Assembly: GCF_003034915.1 (NCBI RefSeq)
Contig: NZ_PZJX01000046.1
Location: 1 to 64,000 of the forward strand
Source of the DNA: Mesorhizobium helmanticense
GTDB lineage: Bacteria; Pseudomonadota; Alphaproteobacteria; Rhizobiales; Rhizobiaceae
Length of the DNA: 64,000 nucleotides
Reading direction: 5' to 3'
Part shown: one piece after another, positions 55,220-64,000 of the stretch
Layout of the letters: every line of letters begins with the position of its first letter
How positions within the stretch are numbered: position 1 is the first letter of the stretch
The notes under the pieces: generated by a model
Seen by the model: the letters and a program-made list of their open reading frames with translations, nothing else
The model's database searches: none
What the model was told of the DNA's origin: nothing
Made by a program: the position numbers and the translations under genes

Positions 55220-55960
55220 TCAGACCGTGCCGCCATTGGCGCGCAGCACCTGGCCGTTGATCCAGCCGCTGTCCGGTCCGGCGAGGAACGATACAACGCC
55301 GGCGATGTCGGCGGGCTGGCCGAGCCGGCCCAGCGGGATCATCTTGGTGATCGTCTCGACCAGCGCGTCGGACTTGCCGCCGAGGAACAGCTCGGTCGCC
55401 ACCGGCCCCGGCGCCACGACATTGACGGTAATGCCGCGCGGCCCGAGTTCCTTGGCCAGCACATGCGTCATCGCCTCAACGCCGGCCTTGGTCGCGGCGT
55501 AAACACCGTAGGTCGGCTGGTAGAGCCCGACCACGCTGGACGAGAAGCTGATGATGCGGCCGCCGTCGCGCAGCCTTCTTGCGCCCTCGCGCATGCCGCG
55601 GAAGACGCCGCCGAGGTTCACCGCGACCTGCTGCTCGAAGCCGGCGTCGTCCATCTGCGCGAGCGGCGAAAGCTTCATGATGCCGGCATTGTTGACCAGC
55701 ACGTCGAGACCGCCAAAGGCCTGCTCGGCTGCGTCGAACAAACGCGCCATGCCCTTGGGATCGCCGACATCGGCCTGGACGGCGATCGCCGTGCCGCCCG
55801 CCGCCTCGATCTCGCGCACCACGCCTTCGGCGGCTTCGGCGCCCCTGGCGTAGTTGACGACGACTGAAAAACCGTCGCGCGCCAGCCTCCTGGCGATTTC
55901 GGCGCCTATGCCTTTCGAGGCGCCGGTCACCAGCGCCGCCTTTCCATTCTGCCTGGTCAT
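55220..55960 (-). CDS. Short-chain dehydrogenase/reductase
   Basis: The 246-residue classical SDR has the cofactor motif TGASKGIG at 14-21, NNAG near 91, catalytic serine in IISFSSSVVG, YGVYAATKAG (Y and K), and PGPVATELF. The C-terminal INGQVLRANGGTV is typical. It should use NAD(P)H on an unknown substrate. Divergent from the LysR gene, which likely controls it. Confidence 0.85.
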   Translation of the reverse strand: MTRQNGKAALVTGASKGIGAEIARRLARDGFSVVVNYARGAEAAEGVVREIEAAGGTAIAVQADVGDPKGMARLFDAAEQAFGGLDVLVNNAGIMKLSPLAQMDDAGFEQQVAVNLGGVFRGMREGARRLRDGGRIISFSSSVVGLYQPTYGVYAATKAGVEAMTHVLAKELGPRGITVNVVAPGPVATELFLGGKSDALVETITKMIPLGRLGQPADIAGVVSFLAGPDSGWINGQVLRANGGTV

Positions 55961-56060
55961 GTCAGCTCTCCAATTCTTGTCGACTTAAAATAGGCGATAA
56001 ATCTTGCGGGATAATCGCCCAGGACTTGCCAACACCATTCGGATATGGCGAACAATTGAC

Positions 56061-56966
56061 ATGGACAGTCTCGACCGGATGCGCCTCCTTGTCCGCGTGA
56101 TCGAGCGCGGCAGCTTCACCGCGGCCGCCGCCGACCTCGGCCTGTCGCGCTCGACCGCGACCGAGGCGATCAAGGAACTGGAGGCGCGGCTGGGGGTCAG
56201 GCTGCTCGAGCGCACGACGCGTCACGTCACCCCGACGCTGGACGGCCAGGCCTATTACCAGCGCTGCCTCGCCATCCTCGCCGATGTCGAGGATGCCGAG
56301 GCCGGCCTTCAGTCGGCGCAGCCGCAAGGCCTTTTGAGGATCGACGTGCACGGCTTCATGGCCCGCCACTTCATCCTGCCGCGGCTCGCCGAATTCCTCG
56401 ACCGCTACCCCAGGATCGACCTGCATATCGGCGATGGCGACCGGCTGGTCGACCTGGTGCGTGAAGGCGTCGACTGCGTGCTGCGCTCCGGCGAACAGGC
56501 CGGCAGCGGCATGATCGCGCGCCGGGTGGCAACATTGCGCGAAGTCACCTGCGCCAGCCCCGCCTATCTCGAAAAGCACGGCATGCCGACAACCCCTGAC
56601 GATCTTGGAGGCCATCTGATGGTCGGCTTCCGCTCGTCGCGGACCGGCGAGGTGATGCCGCTCGAATTCACCATTGGCGACGCGTTGCGCCATGTCACGC
56701 TGCCGAGCCGGGTAACGGTCAACGGCTCCGATACGATGGCGGAACTGGCACGCCTCGGCTTCGGCCTGGTGCAGGCGCCGCACTATCGCTTCGCCGCGGA
56801 TCTCGCCAAGGGCATTCTTGTCGAAGTGCTGCCGGAATTTCCGCCGGCGCCGACGCCGGTATCGGCGCTCTACCCGCAGAACCGCCAGCTCGCGCCGCGC
56901 GTACGCGTGTTCATCGACTGGGTGACCGGGATATTTGGCGAGGACAAGACATCAGGCCGAGCATAG
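56061..56966 (+). CDS. LysR-family transcriptional regulator
   Basis: The 301-residue protein has the N-terminal winged helix (MDSLDRMRLLVRVIERGSFT, LSRSTATEAIKELEARLGVRLLERTTRHVTPT) and a periplasmic-binding-type effector domain. Start is MDSLD; the upstream extension is not supported. Divergent from the SDR/tautomerase pair by 100 bases, the usual LysR layout. Confidence 0.85.
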   Translation: MDSLDRMRLLVRVIERGSFTAAAADLGLSRSTATEAIKELEARLGVRLLERTTRHVTPTLDGQAYYQRCLAILADVEDAEAGLQSAQPQGLLRIDVHGFMARHFILPRLAEFLDRYPRIDLHIGDGDRLVDLVREGVDCVLRSGEQAGSGMIARRVATLREVTCASPAYLEKHGMPTTPDDLGGHLMVGFRSSRTGEVMPLEFTIGDALRHVTLPSRVTVNGSDTMAELARLGFGLVQAPHYRFAADLAKGILVEVLPEFPPAPTPVSALYPQNRQLAPRVRVFIDWVTGIFGEDKTSGRA

Positions 56967-57090
56967 TCAAACGCCTGGACGCTGTTCCTCGACGCCCATG
57001 GCGGATCTCCGCGCAGTGATGTAACTTCCGCAAAATCTTCTATCGTCCTGTTTTCATTCCAGACATTTCACCCCCACCTCGGGATATGCC

Positions 57091-57717
57091 ATGCGATCGA
57101 TGCTTGTCGGCCTTGCCTTGCTGCTGGCAAGTTCTCCACTCTGCGGCGCGGCCATGGCCGAACCGATCGAAAGCCAGAAGATCATCACAGCGCTTACCGG
57201 CGACTTCAACGGCGACGGCGCCACCGACCTGGCGATGATCGTCGAGACCGAGCCCACCGACCCGATGGACATGTATTTCTTCCTTGGGGATAAGGAGCAC
57301 AATTTTCTCAAGCCGGCCGGCATCGTGCGTGAGCGGATCTACGGGGAATGGAACGGCTACGACCGGCCGGGCTATGAGGCCTCCGACACCGAGCCGGAGC
57401 TGACCGCGCTGCCCAACGGCTCGATCAGGCTGTATCTGCCGGCGATGCCGCAAGGCAGCGAGCGCACCAACGAGACGCTGACGATAGAATGGCGCAACGG
57501 CGCCTTCATCGTCGCCGGCTATGCCTATGATTATCACGACTATCTGAAGGACAATGTCGAAAGCGCCTGCGACTACAACGTGCTGACCGGCAAGGGCAAA
57601 AGCAGCAAGAAACAGCCGGACGGCACGACGGTGCACAAGACCGTGTCGGTCGAAGGCAAGGTCATCCCCTTCGCGGAATGGAATACAGGCACGGGCTTTG
57701 CCGCTTGCGGTGAGTGA
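57091..57717 (+). CDS. Secreted protein with one FG-GAP/calcium-type DxDGDG motif
   Basis: Signal peptide MRSMLVGLALLLASSPLCGA, then ALTGDFNGDGATDLAMIVE, a DxNxDG calcium-loop as in FG-GAP/VCBS repeats. The rest (about 170 residues) is one beta-rich domain with two late cysteines. Periplasmic or secreted, role unknown. Confidence 0.65.
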   Translation: MRSMLVGLALLLASSPLCGAAMAEPIESQKIITALTGDFNGDGATDLAMIVETEPTDPMDMYFFLGDKEHNFLKPAGIVRERIYGEWNGYDRPGYEASDTEPELTALPNGSIRLYLPAMPQGSERTNETLTIEWRNGAFIVAGYAYDYHDYLKDNVESACDYNVLTGKGKSSKKQPDGTTVHKTVSVEGKVIPFAEWNTGTGFAACGE

Positions 57718-57756
57718 TCGTCGGAAGGCGAATGCCGGGGCAGTTCCTACGCCTCG

Positions 57757-58659
57757 CTACTGCAAATGCGGCTTCTTCAGAAAACTGTTGCGGTCGGCGG
57801 ATTTTACCCGCAGCCAGGTTTCGCGGCCATCGCGCACCACCCGCAAGGGGATCTCCGCGCCGGCCGGGTTCTGCCACAGCTTGCGATAGAAATCGGCCAG
57901 ACCGTCGACCTCGCCGTCGCGCACATCCGAGATGATGTCGCCCTGGCGCAGGCCGGCCTGGGCCGCCGGGCCGCCTTCGGCGACGCTCATCACCACGACC
58001 TCGCCATTGCTCTCGGCCGAGAAGGCGCCGAGCCATGGGCGCGGCGGCTTGGCGACCTGGCCGCGCGTCAGGAGATCGTCGAGAATGGGCGGCAAAAGGT
58101 TGATCGGCACGATCATGTTGATATCGGCGACCTCGCCATTGCGGCTCATCTGCAGGAGCAGCGAGCCGATGCCGAGCAGGCTGCCATCCTGTCCGATGAG
58201 GGCGGCACCGCCCCAGGACGGATGCGCCGGCGCGGTGAAGATCGCCTCATCCAGCAGATACTCCCAATAGCCGGCGAATTCCTGCTTGGTGACGATATGC
58301 GCCCTGACCGAGCGGCCGACGCCGTCGGCGAGCACGACCGGATCGCCCACACCGGCCTTGGCCGCGTCGCCGAGGGCCACCGCGGGCAGCCCGAGGGGGG
58401 CCAGCGCCTGTACCAGGCCGAAGCCGGTTTCCTGGTCGTAGGCGAGCGCATGCGCCGGCACCACGCGACCGTCATGGCTGGTCAGCCACACCTCCTCCGC
58501 CTCGGTGATGAGATAGCCGATGGTGAGCACCAGCCCGTCGTCGCGGATGACGACGCCGCTGCCTTCCCGGCTTGTACCCAGCGCATTGGCGGTGAAGGCA
58601 TCGTCGGGAATTGAGGCGCGCACGGCCACGATGGACCGCAAGATAGTATCGATAGGCAT
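57757..58659 (-). CDS. HtrA-like protein with PDZ domain; catalytic triad lost
   Basis: The 300-residue protein aligns with the trypsin-like domain of HtrA/DegP: GSGVVIRDDGLVLTIGYLI (TNxHV in active enzymes), YDQETGFGLVQ (where DxxTDxAxL is usual) and HPSWGGAALIG (where GNSGGP is usual). His, Asp and Ser are all replaced. A PDZ domain follows (VMSVAEGGPAAQAGLRQGDIISDV). No signal peptide is evident. It is likely a scaffold or binding protein and not a protease. Confidence 0.75.
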   Translation of the reverse strand: MPIDTILRSIVAVRASIPDDAFTANALGTSREGSGVVIRDDGLVLTIGYLITEAEEVWLTSHDGRVVPAHALAYDQETGFGLVQALAPLGLPAVALGDAAKAGVGDPVVLADGVGRSVRAHIVTKQEFAGYWEYLLDEAIFTAPAHPSWGGAALIGQDGSLLGIGSLLLQMSRNGEVADINMIVPINLLPPILDDLLTRGQVAKPPRPWLGAFSAESNGEVVVMSVAEGGPAAQAGLRQGDIISDVRDGEVDGLADFYRKLWQNPAGAEIPLRVVRDGRETWLRVKSADRNSFLKKPHLQ

Positions 58660-58931
58660 GCTTTTGTCCCGGCAATGATCATGAGGGCCGGCTAGGCCCG
58701 GTATCCTCTATAGGTATGGCGCTCATGGTCGCGCGCAAGGGCAGACTTCGTTTGTCTCCCTTGTGGGAGAAGGAGGACCTCGCGCCGGCTTCAACAATAG
58801 TTCAACGCAAGTTGAACTTTCCGCCATCCGCGCTATCTGTAGCTTGGTGTAGACCAATCCTATCCGAACCGACCTCTGATCGCGCAAACTGCCCTGCCAA
58901 GACCCTCCCGCCAAAAACGAGGCCTCCCGAG

Positions 58932-59798
58932 ATGACCGAATACACACCGCCGAAAGTATGGACCTGGAACAAGGCGAATGGCGGCGCCTTCGCCTCGATC
59001 AACCGGCCGATCGCCGGCCCGACGCATGACAAGGAACTGCCGGTCGGCAAGCATCCGCTGCAGCTCTACTCCCTGGCGACGCCGAACGGCGTCAAGGTGA
59101 CGATCATGCTGGAGGAGCTTCTGGCGCTCGGCCATAGCGGCGCCGAATACGACGCCTGGCTGATCCGCATCAATGACGGCGACCAGTTCGGCAGCGGCTT
59201 CGTCGAGGTCAATCCCAACTCCAAGATCCCGGCGCTGATGGACCGCAGCGGCAAGAAGCCGATCCGCGTCTTCGAGTCCGGCTCGATCCTGGTCTATCTC
59301 GCCGAGAAATTTAGCGAATTCCTGCCGACCGAGCAGCCGGCGCGCGCCGAAACCTTGTCATGGCTGTTCTGGCAGATGGGCTCGGCCCCCTATCTCGGCG
59401 GCGGCTTCGGCCATTTCTATGCCTATGCCCCGGAAAAGATCGAATATGCCATCGACCGCTTCGCCATGGAGGTCAAGCGCCAGTTGGACGTGCTCGACCG
59501 GCGGCTTGCCGAGACCGAATATCTGGCCGGCGCCGACTACACCATCGCCGACATGGCGGTGTGGCCCTGGTATGGCGGACTGGCGCTCGGCCGCATGTAC
59601 AACGATTCCGGCGAGTTCCTCTCGGTGCAGGAATACAAGAACGTCCAGCGCTGGGCCGACGCCATCGACGCGCGGCCTGCGGTGCAGCGCGGCCGCATGG
59701 TCAACCGAGCCTTCGGCGAACCCGCCATGCAGCTGCACGAGCGCCACGACGCCAGCGATTTCGAGACCAGGACGCAGGACAAGCTCGCGGCTGAGTGA
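58932..59798 (+). CDS. yghU: Glutathione S-transferase, YghU type
   Basis: The 288-residue protein starts MTEYTPPKVWTWNKANGGAF, then RPIAGPTHDKELPVGKHPLQL, EVNPNSKIPAL and RVFESGSILVYLAEKF in the thioredoxin-like half, and a helical half with ADYTIADMAVWPWYGGLA. These are signatures of YghU/YfcG nu-class GSTs, which act as disulfide-bond reductases with glutathione. Length fits the E. coli protein. Confidence 0.9.
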   Translation: MTEYTPPKVWTWNKANGGAFASINRPIAGPTHDKELPVGKHPLQLYSLATPNGVKVTIMLEELLALGHSGAEYDAWLIRINDGDQFGSGFVEVNPNSKIPALMDRSGKKPIRVFESGSILVYLAEKFSEFLPTEQPARAETLSWLFWQMGSAPYLGGGFGHFYAYAPEKIEYAIDRFAMEVKRQLDVLDRRLAETEYLAGADYTIADMAVWPWYGGLALGRMYNDSGEFLSVQEYKNVQRWADAIDARPAVQRGRMVNRAFGEPAMQLHERHDASDFETRTQDKLAAE

Positions 59799-59819
59799 GC
59801 TGAGCGCTCAAGCTGCCGG

Positions 59820-60590
59820 TTAGGCCCTCTCCACAGCCGACATCCACAGCCGGTCGATATCGGCGAGATACGTCTCGTCGATCTCGTCGAGATGCTTCCA
59901 GTACATGCCGTCCTCGTAGAAATAGCCAAGGTCTTGTTCGATCTCCTCGGCCCTGTCGGCCTTGTCGAGTTCGATGCCGGCAAGAATCTCCGCCTTCATT
60001 GCGGCAATTCTCGAATGGGAAAGTCCGCTCAATTCATCGACTGCCAGCCTGGGCAGGATCAGCCGGCTGCGCGGCAGGTTGGACAGGTTGACGCACAGGC
60101 AATCCCGCCTGAGCGCCTGGACGAGCAGGCGCGCCGACTTGGCCTCGAGATTGCGCAGCGTCGGGTCGTCACGCAGCGGATCGGCACGGCCGATGCCGTA
60201 GAAATGCGTGTTGCCGGGCTGGTCGTAGATCATGTCGCAGCCGAGGAACGCCAGCACGTCGGGCTTCTGGCTGTGGATGGTCCAGTAGGCTGCCGTCATC
60301 GCCATGGTGCCGCCGGCATAGACGAAGCCGCCAAAGGCGTTCTGCGCCGGCACGTAATGCGCGGCGCTGAAAATCTCGGCCTGCCGCAGGACGTCGCCCC
60401 GGGGCAGCCGGTCCGGCGGGAAATCACCGGCATGGACGAGGAAATCCCAGTCGGGGCGCACGCGCCAGGCGTTGTTGATGGCGACGATCCTGCTGAAGGC
60501 CTGCTTTGGCCAGGTCTCGCAGCGCACCACATCGGGCGCGCTGCCAAGCAAAAGGATCACGCGTGGCGATCCGGAAGCGTCAATGGCCAT
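59820..60590 (-). CDS. Hypothetical protein, 256 residues, possible DUF115-like
   Basis: Starts MAIDASGSPRVILLLGSAPDVV; then IVAINNAWRVRPDWDFLVHAGD and VLAFLGCDMIYDQPGNTHFYG. The GSAPD and INNAW blocks recall sugar- or nucleotide-binding proteins of the MptE-like/DUF115 group, which sit in glycosylation loci. The match is weak and the role is open. Confidence 0.5.
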   Translation of the reverse strand: MAIDASGSPRVILLLGSAPDVVRCETWPKQAFSRIVAINNAWRVRPDWDFLVHAGDFPPDRLPRGDVLRQAEIFSAAHYVPAQNAFGGFVYAGGTMAMTAAYWTIHSQKPDVLAFLGCDMIYDQPGNTHFYGIGRADPLRDDPTLRNLEAKSARLLVQALRRDCLCVNLSNLPRSRLILPRLAVDELSGLSHSRIAAMKAEILAGIELDKADRAEEIEQDLGYFYEDGMYWKHLDEIDETYLADIDRLWMSAVERA

Positions 60591-61214
60591 GCCATTCCTC
60601 ATTCGACCGGCGCGCATCCGATAGTGCCTTACCGACCTGTCGTCGGACGGCTTTTACATCTCCAGGCTGCCATCGGCCAGTGCCCATCTGAACCGCCAGC
60701 CGGCGCGGCCGGAAGCATCGGAATTCCACCCCGGACGAGGTCGGGCAGGCCGCGGGTAACGTTTTACATCGGCCCTCCTCTAGCCCATAAGTATCAGAGC
60801 GATATATATTGTTTGACTAAAGTAACGGAACGTCCAATGCACGTTCCCAGAACCTAACAAGTCCGCACCTAACTACGAGCACCAGGTCTAGACCATCAGG
60901 TCTATTGGTTAACGGACCCGAAGACATTTCAACAATTCCTAATGATTCGTGGCACTCGCCGGTCGCGACGCTCCCTGGCGTCCGCTGGCCCCCTCAAAAA
61001 AGCAGCAAAATCCGTTACGGGCAGGGATGATGGAAATTCGTTGCGCGCCGACGCGTCTGGGCGCACCATAATCGCCGTGGACTGACATAAAAGAGTATGA
61101 GTCCATCGCATCTGCCGCGAAATTAGAATCGATTTTCGGAAAAGGCACGATGCGGATTCGAGGGGGTCCTTTGCGCGTCCAGGACGCGCGACGCTCCGAT
61201 CGGGGGGATGGGGA
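60591..61214. other. 624-base gap without a supported gene
   Basis: AT-rich from about 60770 to 60950 (including GATATATATTGTTTGACTAA) with an inverted repeat at 60827. Frames present lack starts with ribosome sites and look like shadows. Probably a long regulatory leader or decayed DNA. Confidence 0.5.
60827..60847. promoter_or_regulatory. Palindrome GGAACGT-N7-ACGTTCC
   Basis: Perfect 7-base arms, in the AT-rich gap. Possible operator for a dimeric regulator; about 370 bases from the next gene start. Confidence 0.4.
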
Positions 61215-61955
61215 ATGACGCTCAAGCTCATCGGGGCCGGTTTCGGCCGCACCGGCACATGGTCGACCTTCGCCGCGCTGAACCGGCTCGGTCTGCCCTG
61301 CTATCACATGCAGGAAGTGATCCTGAACAAGGCCAACAAGGGCCATCTCGACTTCTGGCGCATGGTGGCGAACAGCCCGCCGGGCAGCAGGCAGGACTGG
61401 AACCGGGTCTTTGCCAACTACACCGCGACGGTCGACAATCCAGGATGCTGCGTGTGGAAGGAATTGCTGGCCGCAAACCCCGACGCCAAGGTGCTGCTGA
61501 CGTTGCACCCGCGCGGCGCCGAAGCCTGGTACGACAGCACGATCGACACGATCTACTTCACCGAGAATGTCTGGCAGTTCAAGATCCTGGAGTGGCTGAC
61601 GCCGTTCGGTGCAAAATTCGGCGACATGTCGCGCAAGCTGATCTGGGGCCGTACGCTGGCCGGCGTGATGGGCGACCGCGACAAGGCAGTCGCGCGCTAC
61701 AACGCCTACACCGAGGAGGTAAGGGCCGCCGTGCCGCCGGAAAAGCTGCTGGTGTTCAAGGTGACCGATGGCTGGGGACCGCTCTGCCGGTTTCTCGGCG
61801 TGGCCGAACCGGCCGAGCCGTTCCCGAACCTTAATGACCGCGAAAGCGTCAAGAAGATCATCCGCGACATCATCAAGGGCGCCTACATCATGCTGGGCCT
61901 GTTGCTGGCCGGCGTGCTGGCGGTGCTTGGCCTGCTGTGGTGGTGGCTGGGGTAG
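61215..61955 (+). CDS. Sulfotransferase-family protein with C-terminal membrane anchor
   Basis: The 246-residue protein begins with KLIGAGFGRTGTWSTFAALN, a PAPS-binding-type loop of the eukaryote-like sulfotransferase family found in rhizobia, then CYHMQEVILNKANKGHLDFW and KVLLTLHPRGAEAWYDS. The last 25 residues (MLGLLLAGVLAVLGLLWWW) form a membrane helix. Possibly sulfates a lipid or surface sugar; substrate unknown. Confidence 0.75.
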   Translation: MTLKLIGAGFGRTGTWSTFAALNRLGLPCYHMQEVILNKANKGHLDFWRMVANSPPGSRQDWNRVFANYTATVDNPGCCVWKELLAANPDAKVLLTLHPRGAEAWYDSTIDTIYFTENVWQFKILEWLTPFGAKFGDMSRKLIWGRTLAGVMGDRDKAVARYNAYTEEVRAAVPPEKLLVFKVTDGWGPLCRFLGVAEPAEPFPNLNDRESVKKIIRDIIKGAYIMLGLLLAGVLAVLGLLWWWLG

Positions 61956-62071
61956 CGGCGGCGGGATGCCGGCGCCGCTCCACCAAGACAACAGTGCTGC
62001 CATTCGGGTCGGCAGAGGTGGGGCTGGTAAGGCACCGCCTCCCCGCCCAAGATCAGGCGCGAGAGGGCAGT

Positions 62072-62344
62072 TTATCCCGCCATCGCCAGCGGGGCTGCAC
62101 TCTTGTTGGGGATCTGGATATCGATCTCCAGCGTCGACATCGTCTGGCCGCGATCCATCGAGACCTTCAGATAATCCTGGTCGATCTGCACGTGCTTGGC
62201 GATGACCGCCATGATCTCCTCGCGCAGGATGGAAACCAGATCTGGCTGGCTGCGGCTGCGGCGCTCATAGGCGAGCAGCACCTGCAGCCGCTCGCGCGCC
62301 ACCGGCGCGCTGCCGCGCCGCCTGAAGAGTTCGAGCAGGTTCAT
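62072..62344 (-). CDS. minE: Cell division topological specificity factor MinE
   Basis: The 90-residue protein has the membrane and MinD-binding N-terminus (LLELFRRRGSAPVARERLQVLLAYERR) and the C-terminal dimer domain (LREEIMAVIAKHVQIDQDYLKV). It stimulates MinD ATPase and drives pole-to-pole oscillation. Overlaps minD by four bases. Confidence 0.95.
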   Translation of the reverse strand: MNLLELFRRRGSAPVARERLQVLLAYERRSRSQPDLVSILREEIMAVIAKHVQIDQDYLKVSMDRGQTMSTLEIDIQIPNKSAAPLAMAG

Positions 62345-63156
62345 GCCGCCCTCCTTCCCAACAGCCGGTCGAGGAAGCCCTTGCGCTCGAACGGCACGAC
62401 GACCGGCAAGTCCTCGCCCTCGAGCCTTTTGGCCGCGTCGATATAGGCGCGGGCGGCGGAATTCAGGGGTTCGCTGAGCGTCACCGGCGAACCGAGGTTG
62501 GAAGCCCTGAGCACGTCCTGGCTCTCGGGGATGATGCCCAAGAGAGGCGTCGACAGGATTTCCAGCACATCGTCGATGTTGAGCATCTCGCCGCGCGCGG
62601 CGCGCCCCGCATCGTAGCGCGTGACCAGCACGTGCTTGGCGATCTGCTCGCCCTGCTCGGCCTTCATGGTGCGGGCGTCGAGCAAGCCGATGATGCGGTC
62701 GGAATCGCGCACCGAGCTGACTTCCGGGTTGGTGACGATGACCGCCTCGTCGGCAAAGCGCATGGCCAGCTGCGCGCCACGCTCGATGCCGGCCGGGCTG
62801 TCGCAGAAGACATAGTCGAACACCGAGCGCAGCCGCTCGATCACCTCGCCGACGCCCTCCTCGGTCAGCGCATCCTTGTCGCGCGTCTGCGAGGCCGGCA
62901 GCAGGAACAGCGTCTCGACCCGCTTGTCGCGGATCAGTGCCTGCGAGAGTTTCGCCGAACCCTGGATGACGTTGACCAGGTCGAAGACCACGCGCCGCTC
63001 GGCGCCCATGATCAAATCGAGATTCCTCAAGCCGACGTCGAAGTCGACCAGGGCCACCTTCTTGCCGGTTTTGGCGACCGCGGCGCCCAGTGCCGCCGTC
63101 GAGGTCGTCTTGCCGACGCCCCCCTTGCCCGACGTGACCACCACTACCTTGCCCAT
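62341..63156 (-). CDS. minD: Septum site-determining ATPase MinD
   Basis: The 271-residue protein has the deviant Walker A KGGVGKTTSTAALG at 10-23, DFDVGLRNLDLIMG, and CDSPAGIERGAQLAM, with a C-terminal amphipathic membrane helix (KGFLDRLLGRR). It anchors MinC and places the division site. Start MGKVVVVTSGKGG selected from a much longer frame. Confidence 0.95.
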   Translation of the reverse strand: MGKVVVVTSGKGGVGKTTSTAALGAAVAKTGKKVALVDFDVGLRNLDLIMGAERRVVFDLVNVIQGSAKLSQALIRDKRVETLFLLPASQTRDKDALTEEGVGEVIERLRSVFDYVFCDSPAGIERGAQLAMRFADEAVIVTNPEVSSVRDSDRIIGLLDARTMKAEQGEQIAKHVLVTRYDAGRAARGEMLNIDDVLEILSTPLLGIIPESQDVLRASNLGSPVTLSEPLNSAARAYIDAAKRLEGEDLPVVVPFERKGFLDRLLGRRAA

Positions 63157-63184
63157 GAAAAATGCCTCCTTTGTTGTTGTCTTG

Positions 63185-63922
63185 TCAGCCGAGCGCCGCG
63201 ATGCGCAGCGTGTCATTGTCGAGAAATGCCTGGACCGCCTTGCCGCGCACGGACGGCTCCATCTCCTCGGCGGTGCAGTACCAGCCATCCACCGACAGCA
63301 ATTCGGCTTCGTTCCTGCGGCAGAAGATGCGCGCCGCCGAATTGCCGAGCACGCCGGCCGAAGCGCGCCCGCGCAGCGTGCCATAGACATGGATGGAACC
63401 GGAGGCGACGATCTCGGACCCGGAGGCGACGGAACCCAGCACGATGACGTCGCCATGCGCGTGGAACACCGACTGGCCCGAGCGGATCGGCGTCTTGACC
63501 ATCAGCGTGTCGCCGCCCAGCCGCGTCTGACTGCCCTCGTCCGCCTTCGCCTCTTCCGGCTTGCCCGCGGCAGCCTTGGCGCCGGCCAGCAGTCCGTCCG
63601 ACGTCGCCTCCTTGGCGCCGATCAGCGCCGGCGGCAGGTGGGCGCCAAGTGCCGCGCCGCCTTCGAGCTCGATGGCATAGATGCGGATGCCGCGATGGCC
63701 GAGCTCGACGACCAGCGTCTCGATCTGGCTCACCTCGGGCTTCAGCACATTGAGATCGAGCAGCACCGGGCGGCCGGTGAAATAGCCCGGCGAATTGCCG
63801 ATCCAGCGGTCGAGGCTCTCCAGCCACTCCGAAAGCGGCGCTTCCGGCGTCAGCGTGAAGGCGACGAAGGAGCGGGCGCGAAAGCGGATGGATTTGGCCT
63901 CGAGGGGGGCGGCAAAGGTCAC
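63185..63922 (-). CDS. minC: Septum site-determining inhibitor MinC
   Basis: The 245-residue protein has the N-terminal FtsZ-inhibiting domain (IRFRARSFVAFTLTPEAPLS, then GRPVLLDLNVL) and the C-terminal beta-helix (VFHAHGDVIVLGSVASGSEIVASGSIHVYGTLRGRASAG). It is first in the minCDE operon with 28 bases before minD. Confidence 0.9.
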   Translation of the reverse strand: MTFAAPLEAKSIRFRARSFVAFTLTPEAPLSEWLESLDRWIGNSPGYFTGRPVLLDLNVLKPEVSQIETLVVELGHRGIRIYAIELEGGAALGAHLPPALIGAKEATSDGLLAGAKAAAGKPEEAKADEGSQTRLGGDTLMVKTPIRSGQSVFHAHGDVIVLGSVASGSEIVASGSIHVYGTLRGRASAGVLGNSAARIFCRRNEAELLSVDGWYCTAEEMEPSVRGKAVQAFLDNDTLRIAALG

Positions 63923-64000
63923 TGGCGGCGAATCCTTACTGAGTGGTTAAACGCTAGGCCAGGCATGGTTAACGAAAGGTTAATGGGCGGTGTTTTGTGG

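Overview
The window reads as a chromosome segment of a Mesorhizobium-like alphaproteobacterium (Rhizobiales). The supports are GC-rich codon use, rhizobial palindromic repeat families, EcfG-type general stress promoters, and the families present (DUF982, DUF883, GYD, minCDE, a liv transporter, an extra tRNA-Gln). Genus is inference; no rRNA is present.

About 0.26-36.4 kb is a podovirus-type prophage of the Bordetella BPP-1 / T7-like kind, with late genes on the minus strand running right to left: small terminase, large terminase (split), GNAT-like protein, portal, Bbp19-like protein, decoration-like protein, scaffold, major capsid protein, tail tubular A and B, internal virion (ejection) proteins, tail fibre with an SGNH hydrolase domain, then a lysis cassette (muramidase, two tiny membrane proteins, Rz-like and Rz1-like spanins, holin-like protein). 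No integrase, repressor or replication gene is seen, so the early region is missing or lies left of base 1.

The most striking system is in the ejection-protein genes. Two full-length paralogues (11252-13777 and 25942-28452) end in an HNH-like HH...N...H domain resembling a polymorphic toxin nuclease. Each overlaps the start of a small gene resembling Imm11/DUF1629 immunity proteins. The second locus is followed by two more immunity genes, each preceded by a frameshifted fragment of a lost toxin tip. This looks like a toxin-immunity system carried on phage proteins that enter the target cell, with an orphan-immunity graveyard behind it.

The prophage is also heavily remodelled. terL is cut by a 1.3 kb insertion carrying a plus-strand gene. 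An Omp25/31-like porin sits between the capsid gene and a second copy of the capsid gene's 3' end. Other cargo includes a GvpU-like protein, a RiPP-precursor-like peptide, VanZ, two methyltransferases, a hexapeptide acyltransferase, a glycine-zipper lipoprotein, and three tandem copies of a small RELRERERDRR / WW protein with duplicated promoters. Five groups of host palindromic elements have entered its intergenic gaps.

From 36.4 to 64 kb the content is host: stress-type small proteins with EcfG promoters, a DoxX protein, a tryptophan 2,3-dioxygenase-family protein with an Lrp/AsnC regulator, a tRNA-Gln(TTG), a CRP/FNR regulator, a PAS-PAS-GGDEF-EAL protein, a GntR regulator convergent with a complete livKGFHM operon, a LysE exporter, a LysR/SDR/tautomerase cluster, an HtrA-like protein lacking its catalytic triad, a YghU-type GST, a sulfotransferase-family protein, and minCDE at the right end.
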